A DNA stretch of 64,000 bases. Origin: Flabesymbios commensalis. Taxonomy: Eukaryota; Annelida; Polychaeta; Terebellida; Flabelligeridae. The notes beneath the pieces are model-generated. The model was not told where the DNA came from. It made no database searches and saw nothing but the letters and a program-made list of their open reading frames with translations. The stretch spans positions 84,156,976 to 84,220,975 of the forward strand of contig OZ024912.1 of the NCBI GenBank assembly GCA_964017125.1. The letters are read 5' to 3'. The translations under genes and the position numbers were made by a program. Shown in pieces: positions 55,745-64,000 of this stretch; within the stretch, counting starts at the first letter, position 1, and each line of letters starts with the position of its first letter.

Positions 55745-56105
55745 AAACACATATAACAAACAATTCAGCAGTGTGAGAGTCAATAACCTTGTACCAGCCG
55801 ACATAAAGAGTTAATAACCTTGTACCAGCCGACATACAAAGAGTTAATAACCTTGTACCAGCCGACATACAAAGAGTTAATAACCTTGTACCAGCCGACA
55901 TACAAAGAGTTAATAACCTTGTACCAGCCGACATACAAAGAGTTAATAACCTTGTACCAGCCGACATACAAAGAGTTAATAACCTTGTACCAGCCGACAT
56001 ACAAAGAGTTAATAACCTTGTACCAGCCGACATACAAAGAGTTAATAACCTTGTACCAGCCGACATACAAAGAGTTAATAACCTTTCACCAGCCGACATA
56101 CAAAA
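55745..56105 (+). repeat. 33-bp satellite, about 10 copies
   Basis: Unit of 33 bp containing TTAATAACCTTGTACCAGCC and GACATACAAAGAG. Because 33 is a multiple of three, the array is open in several frames on both strands (for example YQPTYKELITL repeats). That openness is not evidence of a gene. Confidence 0.93.
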
Positions 56106-56461
56106 CAACGAGAATCAGATACTAATGTCGTTTATCTTCAGTTTATGTGTTGTTTATACATAAAATATGTGATAAAAAATACAAGGTAAAACGATTAATC
56201 GCTCGATTAACCTATTCACTGCCGATTAAAACTTAGTCGTTTTAATATATTTGAATTTCTATAATTATTTTATTATGAAAAGTAACCTATTTTCAATGCG
56301 AGGTGCCACCTGACTACATGCCACACAATTGCGTGTATCATGTGTGTATCCTGTGTGTTTAAAACCACAGAAGGCCATGCGGTCTCGCAACAATGTCTAC
56401 CTCGTTACCACGTACCAAGGACGTACGTCACGTACCGAGGACGTACGTTATAATGTGTTTT

Positions 56462-57657
56462 AACCCTTTACCTGCCAAGTTATCATTAATTTAACCCTTT
56501 TTAATGCCAAGTTATCATTAATTTTAACCCTTCACCTGCCAAGTTATCATTAATTTTAACCCTTTTTAATGCCAAGTTATCATTAATTTTAACCCTTTAC
56601 CTGCCAAGTTATCATTAATTTTAACCCTTTACCTGCCAAGTTATAATAGATTTTAACCCTTTACCTGCCAAGTTATAATTAATTTTAACCCTTCACCTGC
56701 CAAGTTATCATTAATTTTAACCCTTCACTGGCCAAGTTATCATTAATTTTAACCCTTTACCTGCCAAGTTATCATTAATTTTAACCCTTTACCTGTCAAG
56801 TTATCATTAATTTTAACCCTTCACCTGCCAAGTTATAATTATTTTTAACCCTTTACCTGCCAAGTTATCATTAATTTTAACCCTTCACCTGCCAAGTTAT
56901 CATTAATTTTAACCCTTCACCTGCCAAGTTATCTTTAATTTTAACCCTTTACCTGCCAAGTTATCATTAATTTTAACCTTATCATTAATTTTAACACTTT
57001 TTAATTCCAAGTTATCATTAATTTTAACCCTTCACCTGCCAAGTTATCATTAATTTTAACCCTTCACCTGCCAAGTTATCATTAATTTTAACCGTTCACC
57101 TGCCAAGTTATCATTAATTTTAACCTTATCATTAATTTTAACACTTTTTAATTCCAAGTTATCATTAATTTTAACCCTTCACCTGCCAAGTTATAATTAA
57201 TTTTAACCCTTTACCTGCCAAGTTATCATTAATTTTAACCCTTTACCTGCCAAGTTATCATTAATTTTAACCCTTTACCTGCCAAGTTATCATTAATTTT
57301 AACCCTTTACCTGCCAAGTTATAATTAATTTTAACCCTTTACCTGCCAAGTTATCATTAATTTTAACCCGTTACCTGCCAAGTTATCATTAATTTTAACC
57401 CTTTACCTGCCAAGTTATCATTAATTTTAACCCTTTACCTGCCAAGTTATCATTAATTTTAACCCTCCACCTGCCAAGTTATCATTAATTTTAACCCGTT
57501 ACCTGCCAAGTTATCATTAATTTTAACCCTTCACCTGCCAATTTATCATTAATTTTAACCCTTTACCTGCCAAGTTATCTTTAATTTTAACCCTTTACCT
57601 GCCAAGTTATCATTAATTTTAACCCGTTACCTGCCAAGTTATAATTAATTTTAATGC
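56462..57657 (+). repeat. 32-bp satellite, about 37 copies, continuous with a family-C MITE end
   Basis: Unit TTAACCCTTTACCTGCCAAG plus TTATCATTAATT. The unit matches the TTAACCCTTNNACCNGCC terminus of family-C MITEs, and the array runs directly into a family-C internal hairpin at 57665-57730. Confidence 0.92.
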
Positions 57658-57850
57658 CAAGTAATCTAATTTTTACCAACTTCAAGTTGTGTCTCGCTAC
57701 CGCGACACACAACTTGAAGTGAGTAAAAATACAATTTTTTTGCATTTCTGATAATATTTAATTTGAGACCAAACATTTCCAATTTTTGCTGTTTAAACAT
57801 AAATTTCAGGTCGCAATAGCAGTGATTTAAAATAAGTACAATTGAGTTGG
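57658..57850 (+). mobile_element. TTAA hairpin MITE, family C, with amplified left end
   Basis: CAACTTCAAGTTGTGTCTCG and CGCGACACACAACTTGAAGT form the hairpin. TTTGAGACCAAACATTTCC follows as in other family-C copies. The left terminus is replaced by the 32-bp array. Confidence 0.78.
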
Positions 57851-57939
57851 TCATTTTTACAAATTTGGTTCCAAACTGTCCACTGTAAAACGGGTGAGTA
57901 GAGGGCAAAATATGGTAAATGTTGGAAAACTGGTTTTAC

Positions 57940-58080
57940 GACCAAAAGACCCTCCTGAGGATGATGAGATGAATAAAGTGACACTCCCCTCTCTCCAGCA
58001 GACACAGAAATTCGAGCCCTATCGGTCTGAGGCCGAGCACACTAGCTCTTGGTGGTCATGGACGCTCCCCAGAATACTCT
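57940..58080 (-). mobile_element. SINE fragment (Leu/Ser-like second head)
   Basis: CCCTCCTGAGGATGATGAGA, TTCGAGCCCTATCGGTCTGA and GGACGCTCCCCA match the body and second head of the dimeric SINE at 41430. Confidence 0.68.
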
Positions 58081-58329
58081 GGGTGAGCGCCAGCAATCGT
58101 CACTTTGACAAATGCTAAAAGATTCCCGTTGCGGTTAAACTTATTTGGATCTTTTTTGCCAAAAACAGAGATCAGAGACGTGAAATTATGTCCCTTTAGC
58201 CACAGCCAGATATTGTGGCTAATCTCATTCCCTCTATAGCGCCCACCCAGATACTGAATCTACGAGTGGATGGGGAAGAAACAGTTGCTAAACCTGAATA
58301 CAGAACATGCGGGACAGGCGGCAGACCCG

Positions 58330-58395
58330 AAGCTGGGCTAATGTTGGCCCACAGTTACCGACGCTGTGACAAAATTAGCCAATCTTCGAGTCAAG
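58330..58395 (+). repeat. Family-A palindrome (diverged)
   Basis: AAGCTGGGCTAATGTTGGCC, core CAGTTACCGACGCTG, and a decayed right arm. Confidence 0.6.
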
Positions 58396-58552
58396 AACCA
58401 ACCACCATGCAGTCCTCCCCATAATAATTAGCACATTGTTTATCACGTACATATATTACACAAATATTCCAGGTACTTAACTTGTTTATTGCATGTATCT
58501 ATCTGTATATTGCCACCAAATAAATTAAATAATGGCAAAATAATTCCTAACA

Positions 58553-58630
58553 AACACAAGCCATTGGCTCGATGTTGATCCATCGTCTGCGACGCTGGGC
58601 CAACATCAAGCCAGCATTGGGTCAACCTTT
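58553..58630 (+). repeat. Family-A palindrome
   Basis: GGCTCGATGTTGATCCATCG, core TCTGCGACGC, then TGGGCCAACATCAAGCCAGC. Confidence 0.8.
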
Positions 58631-58868
58631 CACTGCTAAGCGCGAATATAGTCGTTTTTAATCTGTTTTATTAGTCAATAAAATCACTGATATTCGCAAT
58701 GAAATGGGTCTTAGGGAATCAAGATTTTCAAATGTTTGGTCTTATAATTAAACAAATATGAGTATTTTTCGCCCACTTGAAGTTGTGGATCGCGGTAGCG
58801 AGACACAACTTCAAGTGGGCGAAAATGTGAAAGTGTACTTATTGTGTTAATTTAGCGCTTTAACAATG
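58626..58868 (+). mobile_element. TTAA hairpin MITE, family C (reverse orientation)
   Basis: CCTTTCACTGCTAAGCGCG start, hairpin TTCGCCCACTTGAAGTTGTG with CACAACTTCAAGTGGGCGAA, end TTTAGCGCTTTAAC. Confidence 0.78.
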
Positions 58869-58869
58869 T

Positions 58870-59120
58870 TTAACCCTTAAAGCTCTGAATTATTTTTGTT
58901 TAAACTATAGAGACTAAAGGGTTTTATCAATTTGAAATCATCATAAATGCCTTCGTCAGCTCTTTCTGATTCATTTGAATACCTATGTTATGTGTCTACG
59001 ACTATTATAAATATGTTTACCCTTACAGTGCGGGGATTACCTTTAGTCGTCAGAATGTGACGTATCTAGAAGTCAGATTCAGACGACTAAAGTCTATCCC
59101 CACGATGTAAGGGTTTATTA
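58870..59120 (+). mobile_element. TTAA hairpin MITE, family B (reverse orientation)
   Basis: TTTAACCCTTAAAGCTCTG start, body TTTGAAATCATCATAAATGC, head TAGTCGTCAGAATGTGACG with partner, end CACGATGTAAGGGTTTA. It almost touches the family-C copy before it. Confidence 0.8.
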
Positions 59121-59617
59121 CAGACTGGGGACTAACTAATTGTAAGAATAACCGTTTTATTGGTCAACTTATAGTTCGAGATCGGATCGGCGCTTAGTTT
59201 GTGACACCAGTGGCACACAGACGGGCTCAGGGTCCCAAAACAAAAAAAAAAGATCACATTTGCGCCCAAATATACTGTAGAATGCCCCATTTGAAGCCTT
59301 AGAGATTTCAAACTTTCCGGACCCTTCTAGTGCTAGTGCATATAACAGTCTGGCTGCACCACTTGTGGTGTAAATAAATTATTGTAAAATATCGGCGCCC
59401 ACCACCACACCCCGCCCCCCCTCCCCAACATACATCTGGCAATTCCTGCAACTGCACGTATGTCATAGATAGATTTTACTCAGCAAGCTGCTCTTGACAT
59501 CAGTATATTTTATTATGGTCCAGATAAAGTACACACTGCTCTCTTGCCAAGCCAAATAATATACGCTTTGCTAACACTGTCACAAATAAAGGGTCCGTGG
59601 CAGTGATCACAATACTG

Positions 59618-59731
59618 GGGCCGTATTCTCGTACAAGTTACGATATATCGTAGGCTTCTGATTGGTCGAGATGGCCATCTCGACCAATCAGAAGCCTACG
59701 ATATATCGCAAATTGTACGAAAATGCGGGCC
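59618..59731. repeat. Long palindrome, about 45-bp arms
   Basis: ATCGTAGGCTTCTGATTGGT...CGAGATGG mirrors CCATCTCG...ACCAATCAGAAGCCTACGAT with no spacer. Outer words TCTCGTAC and GTACGAAA pair less exactly. Confidence 0.92.
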
Positions 59732-59804
59732 CTGGTAAACATGTTCATGATGTTAAACAAATGACGATGTCGTGGTAACACTGGTAAAACACCGGATGTC
59801 AACA

Positions 59805-59950
59805 TGATAAATGAGATGAAATGAATGGGGTTTAAGGCGGCCAGGAGAACCTCCTAAGGATTGTGAGATGAACGAGATGGCACTGCTCTCCAGACACAGA
59901 ATTCGAGTGACGACATTCGACAAGCTAAACCGAGATCCGAATGTTGGAGG
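59805..59950 (-). mobile_element. SINE fragment
   Basis: GATGAAATGAATGGGGTTTA tail and AGGAGAACCTCCTAAGGATT body of the (ATTTC)n SINE family. The tRNA part is decayed. Confidence 0.65.
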
Positions 59951-60099
59951 CGTATGGCACAACAGTTCTTGATGAGCATAAACAGAGACAAAACATGATG
60001 AGATGGGGGATGTATTGCCATCATCGCCGGGTGCTGGCCCGATGAGCCAAGAAATACATTAGTCCAGGGGTATTAGTCTAAAACTAGAGACCTGGAACA

Positions 60100-60460
60100 A
60101 ATTCGTAACAAGCTGAAAACATATATTTAGATACAAATTTTATGAATTTAGGTTGAATACTTTTAAATGTATTGTTAATACCCATTGTTTACACCTATTT
60201 ACCCCTTAATACCCCAATTTCGGGCACTAATACCAGGCGGATTTTAGAGGACTTTTGATATGTTTTTCTATGTTGTTTCAAGAACATATGCTGAAATTTT
60301 CAGCTTGTTACGAATTTGTTCCGGGTTATTATCTAATAGCCCTGGACTACATCGGACGGCGGCTTGTGGGATTTGTGACGCAGACGCTCTGAATTCCACT
60401 ACAGCAAACAAGCCATCTATTATTATGTTTTGTGTTTTATATACAGTTCAATAGGATGAG
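60100..60460. other. Unassigned stretch
   Basis: Nothing recognised except a nearby inverted pair: GTCTAAAACTAGAGACCTGG near 60083 and the palindrome half at 60463. Confidence 0.4.
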
Positions 60461-60524
60461 AAGGATGTATCTGCCACTGTACAAAAGGGCAGATACACCC
60501 ATTCATATCTAACGGGAGGAAGTG

Positions 60525-61165
60525 ATCTAGTAGCTGTAAAACAAGCGGTCGCGGTAGGTATGGTGTATATCAACAAACACACCCTACAGACGACACAATC
60601 ATATAACAATCAATATCAAGCCATAGACTCAGTGCAACAAACATAGTAAAAAAAATATTATAAAACAGTGGTAAGTGGCAAAACAAGACTACCACTTTAT
60701 ATACAGCGCTATATACATATAGACATTGACAAACAGAAACAAACGCTAATACACGTAATACCATAAAATGCATTTCTGGTACTACAATAAATAAAATGAA
60801 ATGAATGGACAGGATTCGAAATTCGAGCCCTGGCGGTCTGAGGCCGAGCTCGCTACTCCTCGATCACGAAGGCTCCCCACACGAGTGAGAGGGGAAAAAA
60901 ACATTTTTTTTTTTGAAACTTGAATGCCAGAGCGGAACGAAGTGAACTAGTGGTTGTAAAACAAGCAGCAGCGGTAGGTAAGTGTGTATCAACAAACAAA
61001 ACCAGAACACATAACAACCAATCTTCATCCAAGCAACAAACATAATAAAACAAATAATATAAAACATCGTAAGTTGCAAAACAAGACTACCACTTTATAT
61101 ACAGCGATACATATACAGTGACAAACATAAGTAAACGATAATACACGTAGTGCTAGAAACTGGTA
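60525..61165 (+). repeat. 405-bp tandem duplication split by a SINE
   Basis: GAAGTGATCTAGTAGCTGTA (60525) and GAAGTGAACTAGTGGTTGTA (about 60939) begin two copies that share AAAACAAGACTACCACTTTA. The second leads directly into the 73-bp palindromic satellite. Confidence 0.8.
60785..60925 (-). mobile_element. tRNA-derived SINE, (ATTTC)n family
   Basis: AAATGAAATGAATGGACAGG tail, B box region GATTCGAAATTCGAGCCC, and GCGAGCTCGGCCTCAG on the minus strand. It sits between the two copies of the 405-bp duplication. Confidence 0.75.
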
Positions 61166-62340
61166 GTACACGTACCACAAACACATGACACATGCAGGCA
61201 TGTGTTTGTGGTGTGGTAGTACACATACCTTAAACACATGACACGTGCAGGCATGTGGCATGTGTTTGTAGTATGTGTACTACCAGTGGTAGTACACATA
61301 CCTCAAACACATGACACTTACATGCATGTGGTATGTGTTTGTGGTATGTGTACTACCAGTGGTAGTACACATACCACAAACACATGACACGTACAGGCAT
61401 GTGGTATGTGTTTGTGGTATGTGTACTACCAGTGGTAGTACACATACCACAAACACATGACACGTACAGGCATGTGGTATGTGTTTGTGGTATGTGTACT
61501 ACCAGTGGTAGTACACATACCACAAACACATGACACGTACAGGCATGTGGCATGTGTTTGCGGTATGTGTACTACCAGTGGTAGTACACATACCTCAAAC
61601 ACATGACACTTACATGCATGTGGTATGTGTTTGTGGTATGTGTACTACCAGTGGTAGTACACATAACACAAACACATGACACGTACAGGCATGTGGTATG
61701 TGTTTGTGGTATGTGTACTACCAGTGGTAGTCAGCATACCACAAACACATGACACGTACAGGCATGTGGCATGTGTTTGCGGTATGTGTACTACCAGTGG
61801 TAGTACACATACCTCAAACACATGACACTTACATGCATGTGGTATGTGTTTGTGGTATGTGTACTACCAGTGGTAGTACACATAACACAAACACATGACA
61901 CGTACAGGCATGTGGTATGTGTTTGTGGTATGTGTACTACCAGTGGTAGTACACATACCACAAACACATGACACGTACAGGCATGTGGTATGTGTTTGTG
62001 GTATGTGTACTACCAGTGGTAGTACACATACCACAAACACATGACACGTACAGGCATGTGGTATGTGTTTGTGGTATGTGTACTACCAGTGGTAGTACAC
62101 ATACCACAAACACATGACACGTACAGGCATGTGGTATGTGTGTGTGGTATGTGTACTACCAGTGGTGGTACACATACCACAAACACATGACACGTACAGG
62201 CATGTGGTATGTGTGTGTGGTATGTGTACTACCAGTGGTAGTACACATACCACAAACACATGACACGTACAGGCATGTGGTATGTGTTTGTGGTATGTGT
62301 ACTACTAGTGGTAGTAAGCATACCTAAACACATGACACGT
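61145..62340. repeat. 73-bp palindromic satellite, about 15 copies
   Basis: Each unit pairs GTAGTACACATACCACAAAC with GTTTGTGGTATGTGTACTAC around GACACGTACAGGCATGTGG. The junction ACTACCAGTGGTAGT between units is itself palindromic. Phase-matched junctions at 61281, 61354, 61427, 61500 and 61573 give a 73-bp period. The copies are nearly identical, so the array is young or homogenised. Confidence 0.95.
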
Positions 62341-62344
62341 ACAG

Positions 62345-62878
62345 GATATCATTATCAGTCTCTGGTTTATCACGTTGACACATACAACGAAGGTACTGAC
62401 TCAGTGAAAAAATAAAAATAAGATAACTTTACACCAGCAAGTGGGTGCCAGCACAATGATTACATTTGCCCACTTTTTTCCTCAAAACAGGCGGCGCCGA
62501 AGCAGGAAAACAAAATTTAGTGGCTAGATTACGCATACAAACGACGTAGTAGTGGTAAAACTATAATAAAAGGGATAGGTTAAAGGCTCAGATTTATTTA
62601 TTTGATCAATCAAAATAGGGCATACCCAGTTTTGTTATACAAATAATATTACCTTTTATATTTATATTATCATTATTATAAAACTGTGTATTTTGTTTGA
62701 TCAAATAAATTAATAATAATCTACTAATTTTTGTATCAGGAAACTTAGAAATCAAAGGTCGCTTGGCCACCTTTATACTGTATCTATGTTAAAATTAAAA
62801 ATACTTCAAGTGATGATCAAAGAAAACAATCCATTCTGGCTAGGTAGTGTTAAAAGTTACTGTCCGGGGTGACCATCC
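62345..62878. other. Spacer between two satellites, nothing recognised
   Basis: AT-rich. TTTATTTGATCAATCAAA at about 62595 and TTTGTTTGATCAAATAAA at about 62692 form a weak inverted pair. Confidence 0.45.
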
Positions 62879-62879
62879 G

Positions 62880-63800
62880 GAACTTTGGGGAACTATGAGG
62901 AACTACAAGGAGCTATGATGAACTATTAGGAACTATGATGAGCTATGGTGAAATATGAATAACTATCAGTAACTATGAGGAGCTAAAATGAACTATGAGG
63001 AACTATGCGGAACTATGGGGAACCATGGGGAACTGTGATAAACTATGGGGACTATGAGGAGCAACGAGGAACTATAAGGAACTATGAGGAAATATCAGGA
63101 ATGATGATGTACTATCAGGAACCACGAGGGACTATAAGGAACTATGAGGAACTATAAGGAACTATAAAAAACTGTCAGGAGCTATGAGGAACTATCAGGA
63201 ACGACGAGGAACTATAGGGGGCTATCAAGAACTATGAGGAACTATGAGGAAATACCAGGAGCTATGAGAAACTATGGGGACCTATGAGGGACTATGTGGA
63301 ACTATGAGGAACTATGAGAAATTATGAGGATCTATCAGAAAGTATGTGGAACTATGAGGAACTATGAAGAACTAGCAGAAACCATTAGGAACTATGAGTA
63401 ACTATGAAGAACTATGAGGAACTATGAGGAACTTTGAGGAACTATCAGGAACTATCAGGAACAATGAGGAACTATCAGAAACTATGGGGAACTATGAAGA
63501 ACTATCAGGAACTATGAGAAACTATGAGGAACTATCAGGAACTATCAGTAACTATCAGGAAATATGAAAAACTATCAGGAACTACATGAGGAACTGTGGG
63601 GAACTATGAGGGACTATGAGGAACTATGAGGAACTATCAGAAACTATGAGGACATATGAGGAACTATGATAAACTATGAGGAACTATGAGGAACTATGAG
63701 GAACTATGAAGAACTAACAGAAACTATGAGTAACTATGAAGAACTATGAAGAACTATGAGGAAGTATCAGGAACTATGAGAAACAATCAAGAACTCTGAG
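62880..63800 (+). repeat. 10-bp satellite, about 90 copies
   Basis: Unit AACTATGAGG with variants AACTATCAGG and AACTATGAAG. Strong purine bias on the plus strand. The array is degenerate and contains no open frame of note. Confidence 0.95.
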
Positions 63801-64000
63801 AAAGCCCGAAGTCTACCTGTTCATTTCTCAAGTTAAACCTACTAACTTCCAAGTAAATATGTCTGTGTACCCTTTTTTGTAGAGCCGACAGACGACATTT
63901 CCTATTTCAGTACTACATGCAATATTGAGTCTTTCATATGTCTTTTCATATTTACCACTCTGCATATTCTAATATATATTCCAGGCCGACAACCGACAAT

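Noticed and set aside
61353-62327. Cys-rich open frames on both strands in the 73-bp array
   Set aside because: They follow from the palindromic satellite; the period is not a multiple of three and the frames end quickly.
63880-64000. Possible plus-strand exon starts (TTTTTTGTAG|AGCCGACAG and TATTCCAG|GCCGACAAC)
   Set aside because: Two similar acceptor-like words with too little downstream sequence in the window to judge. They may be another small repeat.

Overview
This window looks like nuclear DNA from an animal, most likely a marine invertebrate and perhaps a mollusc. The taxon is inference: the sequence shows short spliced exons with GT-AG borders, a Gypsy-class LTR fossil, tRNA- and 5S-derived SINEs, many hairpin MITEs and several satellites, but no diagnostic species marker.

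The left half (195-32109) is one host gene read on the minus strand. Twenty exons can be recognised, with consensus splice borders and mutually consistent phases. They join to about 1,165 codons resembling von Willebrand factor D and EGF domain-containing protein (VWDE). In protein order it has an unassigned ectodomain region, a Cys-rich module, a calcium-binding EGF, a Ser/Thr-rich linker, a pre-VWD region, a complete VWD domain, a furin-like site, a second EGF, an IPT-like Cys-bearing domain and one transmembrane helix with a Cys-rich tail. Both gene ends lie outside the recognised exons.

The most unusual feature is at the exon edges. At six of them, with weaker traces at others, the neighbouring intron holds a tandem array whose unit is the exon edge plus its splice site. 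The units are 39 to about 106 bp and occur in roughly 4 to 16 copies. Four arrays repeat donors and two repeat acceptors. In two arrays the unit length is a multiple of three, so choosing another copy would add 13- to 15-residue blocks in frame. One array is split by a broken Gypsy element (864-8534), one by a 5S-rRNA-derived SINE, and one holds a hairpin element.

The right half (about 33-64 kb) has almost no host coding sequence. The exception is one probable exon fragment of an UNC-93-like membrane protein at 45776-45931. The rest is repeats: (a) three diverged copies of a 2-3 kb segment between 37.6 and 45.6 kb, which act as natural empty/filled comparisons for inserted MITEs and SINEs; (b) a family of about 100-bp body-less palindromes whose two arms match each other but differ from copy to copy; (c) several families of about 220-bp TTAA-flanked MITEs with CCCTT-like termini and an internal hairpin, resembling piggyBac-type MITEs; (d) satellites with units of 33, 32, 73 and 10 bp. 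The 32-bp array appears to have grown from the end of a TTAA MITE, and each 73-bp unit is itself a palindrome.
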